This document shows positions 1-9,095 of a stretch of 64,000 nt of DNA, one piece after another. The translations under genes were made by a program, and so were the position numbers. This DNA is from CALBPI01 sp039821605 (lineage in GTDB: Bacteria; Pseudomonadota; Gammaproteobacteria; Steroidobacterales; Woeseiaceae): contig JBCBNV010000007.1 of assembly GCA_039821605.1 (NCBI GenBank), positions 62,001 to 126,000 on the forward strand, given 5' to 3'. The notes beneath the pieces are model-generated. The model was given only the letters and a program-made list of their open reading frames with translations, was not told the origin of the DNA and made no database searches. Every line of letters begins with the position of its first letter. Position 1 is the stretch's first letter.

Positions 1-564
1 GTGGCCGTACTCGGCGCCGCCGGCCTGGCCGTTGGTCTCGCCCTTCAGGGCTCACTGGCCAACTTCGCATCGGGTGTGCTCATCGTGTTCTTCCGGCCCT
101 ACGAGAAGGGCGACTACGTGGAGGCCGCGGGCGTAGCCGGCAGTGTGGATGCCGTCACGATCTTCAACACGATCCTCATCACGCCGGACAATCGGCGCGT
201 CGTAGTGCCCAACGCCAACGTCACGGCGGATGCGATTACCAACTACTCGGCCAACGACACGCGTCGGCTCGACATGGTCATCGGCGTGGGCTACGGCGAC
301 GACCTGCAGAAAACCAAGGCCGTGCTGACCGAGGTGGTCACGGCGGACGAACGCGTTCTGGCCGACCCGGCGCCCACCATTGAGGTCAGCAATCTGGGTG
401 CCTCGAGTGTCGACTTCGTCGTGCGCCCCTGGGTCAAGACGAGTGACTACTGGCCCACGCACTTCGCGCTGACGCTCGCCATCAAGGAGCGCCTCGACGC
501 GGAAGGCATCTCGATCCCGTTCCCGCAGCGTGACGTCTACGTGCACCAGGTTGCCGCAGACTGA
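1..564 (+). CDS. MscS-family mechanosensitive ion channel (5' end outside window)
   Basis: C-terminal 187 residues of a small-conductance mechanosensitive channel, an inner-membrane pore that opens under hypo-osmotic stress. The visible start (GTG at base 1) is only the window edge; the earlier membrane helices lie upstream. Residues 1-30 form the Gly/Ala-rich pore helix (GAAGLAVGLALQGSLANFAS), followed by the PYEKGD-type turn into the beta domain. The run TPDNRRVVVPNANV is typical of the MscS middle domain, and the end is the mixed alpha/beta C-terminal domain finishing in IPFPQRDVYV. Family assignment is firm; the subfamily is not resolvable without the N-terminus. The next gene begins 4 bases downstream, suggesting cotranscription. 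Confidence 0.93.
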   Translation: MAVLGAAGLAVGLALQGSLANFASGVLIVFFRPYEKGDYVEAAGVAGSVDAVTIFNTILITPDNRRVVVPNANVTADAITNYSANDTRRLDMVIGVGYGDDLQKTKAVLTEVVTADERVLADPAPTIEVSNLGASSVDFVVRPWVKTSDYWPTHFALTLAIKERLDAEGISIPFPQRDVYVHQVAAD

Positions 565-568
565 TCGT

Positions 569-1243
569 ATGGAGATTCGGGTGCTGGCCAGTACGGCAAC
601 CGATGTGCGCGGCGTGCAGGCTCTGGCCGCCGCGCACGGCCTGCCCTGCAGGGTCGAGATCCTGGGGATGGGCAGTGAAGCCGAGCGCTCGCATTATCGC
701 GCGCTCAAGGCTGAGCACGACTGGCAGAACCTGCCCATGGTGTTCCTCGACGGCCGCTTCATCGGTGGCGAGCCTGAGCTTGCGGACACACTCGGCGGGC
801 GCAACGCGGGCGAGCCGCAGGCCGCGGCTGTGGCGCGGGTGCTGGGCTACGGCGGCCTGCTGCCGTTCTTTGCGCTCGCGCTGGCGACACTTCTGGGCTT
901 GGATGTGGCCGGCATCGACACCCGGAGCTGGCTTGCGGCCTACGCGGCCACGATCCTGAGTTTTGTCGGCGCCGTGCACTGGGGTGTCGCCTTGGTCCAG
1001 TCCGCGTTGCCTGCAAGGCGGACCTGTCTCGCGGCCAGCGTCGTGCCCGCACTGGTGGCCTGGGTCGCTCTGGGCCTGCCAGCGCCTGTCGACCTCTGGG
1101 TGTTCGTCGCCGCGTTCGTCGGCTGGTACGCCTGGGAGCGCGTCGCAACCTGGGACGTGTTTCCGCGTTGGTATCGCCAACTGCGTACAGCACTGACGAC
1201 TGGCGTGGCATTGCCGCTCGCAGCGATCGCTATCTGGGTCTGA
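569..1243 (+). CDS. Glutaredoxin-like domain fused to DUF3429 membrane protein
   Basis: 224 residues. The first ~85 residues look like a thioredoxin/glutaredoxin fold: an alternating strand-helix start (MEIRVLAS), then LPMVFLDGRFIGG, the cis-Pro and GG segment of glutaredoxins. The CPxC redox motif is missing; the early region reads STATDV where it should lie. Residues ~90-224 contain about five hydrophobic segments. One contains ATILSFVGAVHWGVAL, characteristic of DUF3429, a family of small inner-membrane proteins of unknown function. The ATG at 569 lies 4 bases after the MscS stop; an in-frame ATG at 530 would overlap mscS by 35 bases and is less likely. The role is unknown; the loss of the CPxC cysteines argues against oxidoreductase activity. 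Confidence 0.8.
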   Translation: MEIRVLASTATDVRGVQALAAAHGLPCRVEILGMGSEAERSHYRALKAEHDWQNLPMVFLDGRFIGGEPELADTLGGRNAGEPQAAAVARVLGYGGLLPFFALALATLLGLDVAGIDTRSWLAAYAATILSFVGAVHWGVALVQSALPARRTCLAASVVPALVAWVALGLPAPVDLWVFVAAFVGWYAWERVATWDVFPRWYRQLRTALTTGVALPLAAIAIWV

Positions 1244-1374
1244 TTCGACCAAAAACGGTTGATCAGCGCGTTGAGCAACGGGGCCCGGCCGGTCTGCTAG
1301 TCTTCAGGTCTGCACCGGCAGCGCTGGTGGCGCCAGGCTGGCGCAAGCCTCACCCCCACATGGGAATGCCCGCT

Positions 1375-2898
1375 ATGTCCCAGTCGATTGTTGAAGGGAT
1401 CTCGCCCACCAGAAGGGCCCTGTCGCCTGTTGTGCGCCACGGCTTCTTGCTTGCGCTCGTCGCTGCGGCACTCGTCGTCTCGACCGACAGTCGGGCGCAG
1501 GACGCAAACGTGGCGCCCATGCTCATCGAGATTGATGACGCCATCCGAACCACGGCCGCAGGGGCGGCACTTGCGGACGCGCAAAATCAGTTTCGCAGCA
1601 TCCTGGCCGAAAGCCCGGAGCAGGCATTGCCGCTCGCCAAAGACGTCGTGAGTCTCGCCACCGAGGCGTTCGGCAACGAAGACCCCCGCGTCGGTATGGC
1701 GCTCACCAACCTTGCCATCGTCCAGGCCGACACCCGCGACTACGCCGCAGCGATCGAGAACTACACCGCCGCGATCACGAGTCTCGAGCGCGCGACGGGT
1801 AGCGCCTCGGCAGCCGAGATCGAGATTCCGTTGCGCGGTCTTGCCGATGCCTACATGGCAATAGACGCTGTGGAGGACGCAATCCCGCTGTACGAGCGCG
1901 CCATCCTGATCACCCACGTCAACGAGGGACCGTCCAATTTGGATCAGATTCCAACGGCGGCATCGCTGAGCCGCGCATGGCTGATCCTGGGCAAGAACCG
2001 TCGCGCGACGGCGATCCAGGAATCGATCTACCGGCTGCAGCAGCGCAACATGGACGAGACGTCCGACGGCTACGTTGGCGCCCTCATGCAACGCGCACAA
2101 TGGTATGAAGGCGTGCGCGACTTCTACGCGGCCGCCAAGTCCTACCGCCGCGCCGCGCAAACGCTCGCCAACAACGCCGACGCCACAGACGCGCGCCGCA
2201 TAGAGCCGCTCATGGCCTTTGCGTTCTCGGCACCACAGAGCGCCACTAGCCCGCTGAGCGGCATCGACCGCGGCGGCCGCAGCATGACCTTTGTCGTGCT
2301 GGAAGCACGACGCGCCGTCGACGAGGCCGTGCGCATAGCACGCATCCACGCGGGCGAGGACCCGACCTTGCTGCCGCTGACGCTGGTGGCCCAGGGAGAC
2401 TGGGCCATGCTGCTCGGCCGACGCATACTGGCCTGGCGCGCCTACCGCGAAGCCTGGGCATTACTCGATGCCGACCCGGCGCTGCACCGGGTGCGCGACG
2501 ACCTGTTCGCCGAACCCACACTACTCTCAGGCGTGCGCTTCGACCGCGTCTACTCGAGCGGGTTGCTGCCGCCAGCTAACGATGAGGACTACCCGCAACG
2601 TGGCTTCGTCGAGCTCAATTACAACGTGAGCGTGGGTGGCGCACCCGTGAATATCGACATTGCAGACAGTGAGCCCGCGGGTCTGCTCGACGGCCAGGTG
2701 TACCGCGGCATGCGACGCTTCGTGTTCCGCCCGGCGTTCAAGGACGGCAGACCTGTGAAGCACACCGGCATGACCTACCGTCACCAGTTCCGCTACAACG
2801 GCAGCCGCTTCACCGAGCGCGAACGCAACTTTGTGAACCGGACGCGCGCCCAGCGCGCGCTGGCTGAGGGCAAGCGCGGAGACTCAGGCGCAGGCTGA
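1375..2898 (+). CDS. Secreted TPR-like protein with TonB C-terminal-like domain (paralogue 1 of 4)
   Basis: About 507 residues. A signal peptide is visible (RHGFLLALVAAALVVSTDSRAQ), so the protein should be periplasmic. The middle is alpha-helical with TPR-like pairs (LTNLAIVQADTRDYAAAIENY, split by the usual 34-residue spacing) and carries ITHVNEGP at residue ~179, also present in paralogues 2 and 4. Residues ~405-475 match the TonB C-terminal pattern: GFVELNYNVSVGG, then PAGLLDGQVYR and FRPAFKDGRPV. There is no membrane anchor or proline-rich spacer of the kind seen in true TonB. The start is uncertain among ATGs at 1360, 1366 and 1375; I use 1375 because GGGA lies 9 bases upstream. Function unknown; possibly a periplasmic partner of TonB-dependent systems. 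Confidence 0.78.
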   Translation: MSQSIVEGISPTRRALSPVVRHGFLLALVAAALVVSTDSRAQDANVAPMLIEIDDAIRTTAAGAALADAQNQFRSILAESPEQALPLAKDVVSLATEAFGNEDPRVGMALTNLAIVQADTRDYAAAIENYTAAITSLERATGSASAAEIEIPLRGLADAYMAIDAVEDAIPLYERAILITHVNEGPSNLDQIPTAASLSRAWLILGKNRRATAIQESIYRLQQRNMDETSDGYVGALMQRAQWYEGVRDFYAAAKSYRRAAQTLANNADATDARRIEPLMAFAFSAPQSATSPLSGIDRGGRSMTFVVLEARRAVDEAVRIARIHAGEDPTLLPLTLVAQGDWAMLLGRRILAWRAYREAWALLDADPALHRVRDDLFAEPTLLSGVRFDRVYSSGLLPPANDEDYPQRGFVELNYNVSVGGAPVNIDIADSEPAGLLDGQVYRGMRRFVFRPAFKDGRPVKHTGMTYRHQFRYNGSRFTERERNFVNRTRAQRALAEGKRGDSGAG

Positions 2899-2910
2899 GC
2901 GCCGGCGTCA

Positions 2911-4422
2911 CTACCACGTGTAACGCACCTTGTAGCGCACCGTCTTCTTGCCGTCAGCCGGCACCCGCACATCGAAGTGAATGGTTCGGCTGTCGATTTT
3001 CTCGAAGTCGTCACTCTCGCCCGAGATCTCCCAGTTGGCGTAACGGTAGAGTGACTCGGCAACGGTCACGCGTTGCGCTGCGTCCTTGCGGTTGGTGAGC
3101 GTGATCTCCAACGTTTCTTCAATCCAGCGCGCCCGCGAGTCGATGGCGTAATCGACCTGCTTGCGTTCGCCCGTGACATCGAATGCGCTGCCCAGGCGCA
3201 CACGCACGGGCTCGTTACGCGCCGTGTGACCAATGACGTCCTCACCAATGAACTCGAGCGTGCCATCGGCGTCATCGAGCTGTGACACGCGCAGGCGTCC
3301 CGCCGGCAGTGGAATGCCGAGGCCATCGCGTTTGCGGTTTTCGAATTCGAGATAGACGTCCACCTTTGGGTTGGACTGCATGCCAAAGCCCCGATCGACG
3401 ATGCCCTGCCCGGCGAATCGGCCGTCGGGAAATCCGTAGTACACGAGCTGCTTCTCTGCCGGCACGCCAGCGGCCTGCGGGAATAACTCGATTTGCTTTG
3501 TGGCGTTGTTGGGCAGCGTCGTCTCGCGACCCAGCGTGTAGAGGTGAAACTCGAAGAACGCCTTTTCCTCGAAACCCGCCGCATCGACGAACGCGGACTC
3601 GACCACCATGTTGCGCGCGCGCGGCGATGCGCTCGCCGTGACGCGCTGCACATCACCCGCCACGAGCTTGAGCTTGGCGTCCTCATAGCTCGCACCACTC
3701 TGGTTGACGATGCTCACCCAGGCACCCACACCCAGCGTGCCCGTGTCGCCGTTGCCCTTTGGTGCCCAGACGAGGTTGTAGTCAGCCCACCAGGTAATGC
3801 CCGCGGTTTCGTAGCTGACACGGGTGTCATGCGCACCGCCGCGTTCGGCCGCGAGATCCCAGACCAGCGTAGGCCGCGTCATGAGTCCACCGGGCAGCTC
3901 GCCCAACGCAACGTGGTTCCAGTCCGACAGCACATCAACACTGCCATCGCCGTCCTGCAACACCATGCCGCCACGGGTGCTGAGCAATGTGCCGCGGCGC
4001 TCCCGGACATCGTCGCCCTGGCGCTGGGTCACGACCACCTCACGGTCGAGATAGCGCTCAAGCAGCTTGTCGCGGTCCACGAGGTCGAATCGGAAGTCCT
4101 GTTCCAGCACACGCGTACCTTCGGGATCCGTAAGTGACTCGAATCGCACCGTGGTTGGATCGATCAGTGCGGCCACGTCGTCGCGGGCATACTGCCCCCG
4201 TCCGGCCTGCAGGGTCATGCTGCGCTGGTCCCGCACGATGGCGTAGCCGGGCAACGACTGACCGAAGTAACCGGAACCGCCCACGCCAGGGCGGTACAGC
4301 CGCGGATCGACGGCCCCCGGGGACGCCTTGCTGTAGATCGTGATGGCGGTCTCGGCGCCCACGGACGCCGCCGCGCAGGCCATCATCAGTCCTGCTGTTG
4401 CACGTACTCTTGAATCAACCAT
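2911..4422 (-). CDS. DUF4139 domain-containing exported protein
   Basis: 503 residues with an N-terminal signal peptide (TAGLMMACAAASVGAETA). The C-terminal two-thirds match the DUF4139 pattern: GITWWADYNLVW, then WVSIVNQSGASYEDAKLKLVAG split over a strand pair, then a long all-beta region ending in VPADGKKTVRYKVRYTW. Proteins of this type are exported and of unknown biochemical role. The ATG at 4422 has AAGGAC immediately upstream and gives a proper signal peptide; a longer form from 4470 adds an Arg-rich stretch unlikely to be translated. It lies between TPR/TonB paralogues 1 and 2 on the opposite strand, converging on paralogue 1 (12 bases apart) and diverging from paralogue 2. Confidence 0.85.
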   Translation of the reverse strand: MVDSRVRATAGLMMACAAASVGAETAITIYSKASPGAVDPRLYRPGVGGSGYFGQSLPGYAIVRDQRSMTLQAGRGQYARDDVAALIDPTTVRFESLTDPEGTRVLEQDFRFDLVDRDKLLERYLDREVVVTQRQGDDVRERRGTLLSTRGGMVLQDGDGSVDVLSDWNHVALGELPGGLMTRPTLVWDLAAERGGAHDTRVSYETAGITWWADYNLVWAPKGNGDTGTLGVGAWVSIVNQSGASYEDAKLKLVAGDVQRVTASASPRARNMVVESAFVDAAGFEEKAFFEFHLYTLGRETTLPNNATKQIELFPQAAGVPAEKQLVYYGFPDGRFAGQGIVDRGFGMQSNPKVDVYLEFENRKRDGLGIPLPAGRLRVSQLDDADGTLEFIGEDVIGHTARNEPVRVRLGSAFDVTGERKQVDYAIDSRARWIEETLEITLTNRKDAAQRVTVAESLYRYANWEISGESDDFEKIDSRTIHFDVRVPADGKKTVRYKVRYTW

Positions 4423-4568
4423 GTCCTTGTCCCCTGTGACGCTAGGCCTTCGTATCCGACGCGTCTGCATCGCGAAGCCCGCTAGAGGCTAAACTATCCG
4501 CGAATGACGCTGTCTATTATTCGCTGACATGCCATCATGCCTTGTAACTCGGTTACGCTCAGGACCTT

Positions 4569-6278
4569 ATGATTCGACGCAGCAGATTCTGTTCCCCGGC
4601 CCGACTGACCGCCTTTCTCGCGGCGCTGGCTTGTGCCGCACTGCCGCTGTCGCTGACCGCTGCCGACGTCGCGCCCGCTGTACCCGAGTTCATCGACATT
4701 ACCGAGGCCGACCTGGCCACGCCACTGGGTGCCGAGCTCGACGCCCTGCAGAACGAGTTCCGCGCCAACGTTGGCGTCGACCCGCAGCGCGCTCTGGAGC
4801 TCGCGAAGGAGATCGTCGCGCTCACGGCAGAGGCCTACGGGGAGGATCACGACAACCTCGCGCGCGCGCTGACCAACCTCGCCATCGTGCAGGCGGAAAA
4901 TACCGAGTACGCCGCCGCCATCGAAAACTACCGCGCTGCGATCGTCTCGCGTGAGCGCGTCGACGGCACGCTGGTTGACGGCGAGCTCATTAATCCGTTG
5001 CGCGGCCTTGCGAGTGCGTTCATGGCGCTCAATGAAATCGACGCGGCGATCCCCGTCTATGAGCGTGCAATTCACATCACGCACGTTAACGAGGGCCCCA
5101 ATAACCTCGACCAGGTCCAGATTATCGACGCGCTCAGCCGCGCCTATTTCTTCCAGGGCGACCTCGACACGGCCAGCGACATGCAGGACACGATCTTCCG
5201 CCTGCGCCAGCGCCGGTTTAGCGAGGAGTCCGACCAGTACGTCGACGCACTCATCCAGCGCGCGACATGGTATTCGCGTCTGGGTGACTTCGAAGAGGCC
5301 GTGCAAGCGTACCGACGCCTCGAGCGCTCCATCTCGAAGAAGCACGGTAACGACAGCCCGCGACTCATCGAGCCGCTCGTGGCACTGGCAACCGCAGCCA
5401 TCAGCATCACGGAACTCGGCGAGCCGGCGATCAACGAAGGACGACGCGCCATGGCGCGTGCCGTGCGCATCGCCCGCGATAACGGCGAAGCGGATCCGGA
5501 GCGTCTGGCACGCACCCTGGTCAAGCAGGGCGACTGGCTCTCGCGTCTGAACCTCATGCGAAACTCACGGCTGCCTTATCGCGAAGCCTGGCGAACGATG
5601 GACGCCAACCCCGAGCTGCACGCACTGCGCGACGAGCTGTTTGGTAGCCCGGTCCCGATCCTTCGGGTGCCGTTCCGGTCCATCTACGGTCAGCGAGTCA
5701 ACGAGCCCGCCGACGCTGAGCGCTTCCCGCAGCGCGGTTACGCCGATGTCGCGTTCGACGTGGACTCGCTGGGCCGACCGCTCAACGTCCGCATCGTGGG
5801 TGGCAACCCGCCGGGCCTCATGGATGGCCACCTGCGCCGCCAGATTCGGCGGTTCAGATTCCGTCCCGCATTTCAGGACGGTCAGCCCGTCCTCTATACA
5901 GGCCTCGCCTACCGGCACCCGTTTCGCTATGACGAGTCCCGGTTTACTGATCGTGAACGCGACGTTGTCGCCAAGACGACCTACGGCGAGGATGGCGACT
6001 CGGCAGAGGCGGCCGAGGCACCCATTCGACGGAGTGTGAATCTGGATCCGCGGCGCGACGAAGGTTTGATTGGGCGCACCATCTCCGTCCCGACGGAGCC
6101 CGAGGCACCCGAAGCAGCGGAAGACACCGTCGAAGACACCAGGGATGGGCCCGCAGTCACAGAATCGGCGCCGCCCGACGAGGATGCGGCACCGACAATC
6201 GATGCGACCGGGATTTCCGAACAGACACCGCCGGAAACCACTGATATACCAGAGGATTCCGAAGACGACACAGAATAA
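4569..6278 (+). CDS. Secreted TPR-like protein with TonB C-terminal-like domain (paralogue 2 of 4)
   Basis: 569 residues, ATG preceded by AGGA with a 4-base spacer. The signal peptide is LTAFLAALACAALPLSLTAA. The helical TPR-like region shares with paralogue 1 the strings LTNLAIVQAE, YERAIHITHVNEGP (ITHVNEGP at ~170), AVRIAR, KQGDW and YREAW. The TonB C-terminal-like domain spans ~389-450 (GYADVAFDVDSLGRPLNVRI, then RRFRFRPAFQDGQPV). Unlike its paralogues it ends in a ~95-residue Glu/Pro/Thr-rich acidic tail (about 475-569) that looks disordered. It is the first gene of a three-gene forward run; the next start is 33 bases downstream. Confidence 0.82.
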   Translation: MIRRSRFCSPARLTAFLAALACAALPLSLTAADVAPAVPEFIDITEADLATPLGAELDALQNEFRANVGVDPQRALELAKEIVALTAEAYGEDHDNLARALTNLAIVQAENTEYAAAIENYRAAIVSRERVDGTLVDGELINPLRGLASAFMALNEIDAAIPVYERAIHITHVNEGPNNLDQVQIIDALSRAYFFQGDLDTASDMQDTIFRLRQRRFSEESDQYVDALIQRATWYSRLGDFEEAVQAYRRLERSISKKHGNDSPRLIEPLVALATAAISITELGEPAINEGRRAMARAVRIARDNGEADPERLARTLVKQGDWLSRLNLMRNSRLPYREAWRTMDANPELHALRDELFGSPVPILRVPFRSIYGQRVNEPADAERFPQRGYADVAFDVDSLGRPLNVRIVGGNPPGLMDGHLRRQIRRFRFRPAFQDGQPVLYTGLAYRHPFRYDESRFTDRERDVVAKTTYGEDGDSAEAAEAPIRRSVNLDPRRDEGLIGRTISVPTEPEAPEAAEDTVEDTRDGPAVTESAPPDEDAAPTIDATGISEQTPPETTDIPEDSEDDTE

Positions 6279-6310
6279 GACGGGGCTCAGTCCCCAGGGA
6301 GGTTAGCAGC

Positions 6311-7666
6311 GTGACGACTCAACTCACGACTGCGCGTGTGGCGCGCGCATACATGCTTGGAATGGCCCTTACAGCGACCTGGCTCATGCCGGGCCCTCTG
6401 GCTGCATCGTCGGGCCAGGTGCTGACACCCGCCGCGCCGGACCTTACGCCGACGCAGCTTGAGACGACGGCGGGCGCTGCCCTTGCAGGCGAATACGCGG
6501 CCTTTGCACAAACCCTCGAATCCGACCCGGCGACGGCCGCCATGCACGCCGAAGCCGCGGCCAAGCTTGCCGCCGAACAGTTTGGTTCGGACGCCGCAGA
6601 GTACGCCGACGCGCTGGCCAACCAGGGACTGGCGGAACAGGCGGCCGGTCGTTTCGACCGAGCCATGCTCGCCTATGAAGAGGCGATCCATATCATTCAG
6701 GCCAAGCGGGGCGAAGACAGCGTGGCCCAGGTGGCTTTGGCCAACGCGCTTGCCGAAACCCTTATGGCCCGTGGTGACGGCCGCGACGCCACGAAACTTC
6801 AGGAACAAACGTTTCTGATGCAGAAAGCCTACTACGGTGAGGACTCGCCGCAGCTCGTGGATGCGCTGTACACGCGCGCCCGATGGGCAGAGCGTATGCG
6901 CGCCGCCGAGTCGGCCGCGCGGGCCTACCAGCGCATCGTGAGCATCGTGAGCGAACACTACGGCGAGTACGAGACGGACCTCATTGATCCGCTCATGGCC
7001 TTCGCCTTTGTGTCGCTGGACCGCGAGACCGGCAAGTTCGCGCGTACGCCGCGCAGCATCCAGATGGAGGCGGATCGTGCCGCTGCCCGAGCCGTGCGTA
7101 TCGCACGCAGGATGGCCGACACCGACCCCGCGCTGCTGGCCCGCACACTCGTACGCCAGGGCGACTGGATGCAGTACGTCGGGCTGCGCCGTCGCGGTCA
7201 GCAGGCCTACCGGGAGGCCTGGGCGATGATGTCGGAGCATCCCGATCTTGGCGAACTTCGCGCGGAGCTGTTCGCCACGCCGACCTCAATCTACGAAGCC
7301 CCGCTTCAGCGCGTCTACAACGCGTCGCGCGAGGGCACCTTCGACGAGCGTGACTTTCCGCGCGAGGGCTTTGTAGAGGTCCGCTATGACATCAACCCGC
7401 GCGGTCGCCCCGTAAACATCCGGATCATCGACGGCTACCCTGCGGGCCTGCTCGACGCCCACGTCGTCCGCCAGATTCGCGGCTCGCTGTACCGCCCCGA
7501 GTACCGCGACGGAAAACCCGTTCGCCAGCGCGGACTGACCCTGCGCCATGAGTTCTCCTACGACGACACGCGTTTTTCCGACAGCGAGCGCGCCTTCATC
7601 GAGCGCGTCGCCAGCGAACGCGTGGGCGACAGTCAGGACGATCGGTCGGGCTACAACGGTGGCTGA
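6311..7666 (+). CDS. Secreted TPR-like protein with TonB C-terminal-like domain (paralogue 3 of 4)
   Basis: 451 residues from a GTG start with a strong AGGGAGG site 7 bases upstream. The N-terminal hydrophobic stretch (YMLGMALTATWLMPGPLAAS) is a likely signal peptide. The helical region retains AVRIAR, RQGDW and YREAW but has lost the ITHVNEGP motif of the other three, reading IIQAKRGEDS at the same place. The TonB C-terminal-like domain is ~352-415 (GFVEVRYDINPRGRPVNIRI, then PAGLLDAHVVRQIRG). It overlaps the start of paralogue 4 by 8 bases, so the two are probably translationally coupled. Confidence 0.82.
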   Translation: MTTQLTTARVARAYMLGMALTATWLMPGPLAASSGQVLTPAAPDLTPTQLETTAGAALAGEYAAFAQTLESDPATAAMHAEAAAKLAAEQFGSDAAEYADALANQGLAEQAAGRFDRAMLAYEEAIHIIQAKRGEDSVAQVALANALAETLMARGDGRDATKLQEQTFLMQKAYYGEDSPQLVDALYTRARWAERMRAAESAARAYQRIVSIVSEHYGEYETDLIDPLMAFAFVSLDRETGKFARTPRSIQMEADRAAARAVRIARRMADTDPALLARTLVRQGDWMQYVGLRRRGQQAYREAWAMMSEHPDLGELRAELFATPTSIYEAPLQRVYNASREGTFDERDFPREGFVEVRYDINPRGRPVNIRIIDGYPAGLLDAHVVRQIRGSLYRPEYRDGKPVRQRGLTLRHEFSYDDTRFSDSERAFIERVASERVGDSQDDRSGYNGG

Positions 7667-9095
7667 TCACGCCAGGGCACGTTGCCGCTGCGTGACTGCG
7701 GTCGCGCTGTCGATGTGCCTGGTCGCACCCGTGGCGACGGCGCAGCAGTTTGCCGTGGCACTGCCGGAGCCCGTCATGCTGCATGACGCAGAGGTCGCCT
7801 ACCGGGCCGGCGACGATGACCTCGAAGCCCGTCTGGAGCGCGCGCGCGAGGTGGTTGCGCGGGCCGCCGCCGCCAACGGGCTGCGAGACGACAGCGTTGC
7901 GAGTGCGCGCCACAACCTGGCCCTGCTGCAGGCCGAAGCGGGCGATTACGGACCCGCCATCGAAAACTTCCGGGCCGCCATCGCGACACGCGAGGCCGTT
8001 GGCAGGTCGCTTGTTGCACCGGGCCTCGTCAACCCGCTCATCGGTCTCGCCAGCGCGCTCGAGGCTGCGGATGAAGAAGAAGCCGCCATCGCCACCTACG
8101 AGCGCGCGATCCACATCACGCACGTCAACGAGGGGCCCGACACCCTGTCTCAGGTCCCGCTCATCGATGCCCTGAGCGTGCTCTACGAAGATATCGGCGA
8201 GTGGCGCGAGTCCCGCCGCATGCACGATCAGCGCTACCGAATCGTGCAACGCCGCTACGAGGCCGGGGATGATGCGCTCGTCGATGCACTCGAGTACCGC
8301 GCAAGCTGGGCACGCCGCGTCGACAACGACGCGCTCGCATCACTCTGCTACACACAAATCACGCAGGGGCTCGCCGAACGTTTCGGCGATGACGACCCGC
8401 GCCTCATCGACCCGCTCATGAAGTTTGCGACGGTGTCGCTGGGTCGCGAGACGGGTCGCTATGCCCGCACAGAACAGGGCCTGCTCTCCGAGGCACGCCG
8501 TGCCATTGGCCGCGCCGAGCGCATCGCACGCCAGTCCGGGGATGCCGAAGTCCTGGCACGCATGCTCGTGCACAAGGGTGACTGGATGCAGTACGTCGGC
8601 AGTGCCCGTGGCGCGAGTGACAGCTACAACGAGGCCTGGTCCTTGATGGATGCGGCGCCTGAGCTTGCGCCACTCAAAGGCGAGCTTTTCGGCCAGGCGG
8701 TCGCCATCTACGAAGCGCCCATGTACGAGATCTACGGTAACGCGGGCGAGGTCGATAACGACCCGCGTTTCTATCCCGATGAGGGCTTCGTGACCGTCAA
8801 CTACAGCGTCGACGCGTCGGGCAAGGTGTTCGACATCGATCTCGTGGACAGCAAGCCGGCCGGTCTTCGGGACGTTTACGTGTACCGACGGCTGGGTGCG
8901 TACGTGTTCCGACCCCGATTTGTTGACGGCAAACCCATAGCGCAGGACGGCTTCACGTTTCGCCACGACTTTCGTTACAACGCGTCCCGATTCTCGACCA
9001 ACGAGCGCAAGTTTCTGAAACGCAAGAAAGCGGAGCGCGACGCCAAAATCGCTGCACAGGCGACCGCCCCCGTGGGCGCCGCCAGCGGCGGCTAG
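7659..9095 (+). CDS. Secreted TPR-like protein with TonB C-terminal-like domain (paralogue 4 of 4)
   Basis: 478 residues if started at the GTG at 7659, which overlaps the previous stop and gives a normal signal peptide (basic HARARCR, then VTAVALSMCLVAPVATAQQ). No clear ribosome site is visible, consistent with coupling to paralogue 3. An upstream in-frame start at 7548 would lie inside that gene. ITHVNEGP is at ~153, followed by HKGDWMQYVG shared with paralogue 3. The TonB C-terminal-like domain is ~375-440 (GFVTVNYSVDASGKVFDIDL, then PAGLRDVYVYRRLG). The tail is Lys/Ala-rich. Its last 4 bases overlap the convergent EamA gene. Confidence 0.8.
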   Translation: MADHARARCRCVTAVALSMCLVAPVATAQQFAVALPEPVMLHDAEVAYRAGDDDLEARLERAREVVARAAAANGLRDDSVASARHNLALLQAEAGDYGPAIENFRAAIATREAVGRSLVAPGLVNPLIGLASALEAADEEEAAIATYERAIHITHVNEGPDTLSQVPLIDALSVLYEDIGEWRESRRMHDQRYRIVQRRYEAGDDALVDALEYRASWARRVDNDALASLCYTQITQGLAERFGDDDPRLIDPLMKFATVSLGRETGRYARTEQGLLSEARRAIGRAERIARQSGDAEVLARMLVHKGDWMQYVGSARGASDSYNEAWSLMDAAPELAPLKGELFGQAVAIYEAPMYEIYGNAGEVDNDPRFYPDEGFVTVNYSVDASGKVFDIDLVDSKPAGLRDVYVYRRLGAYVFRPRFVDGKPIAQDGFTFRHDFRYNASRFSTNERKFLKRKKAERDAKIAAQATAPVGAASGG

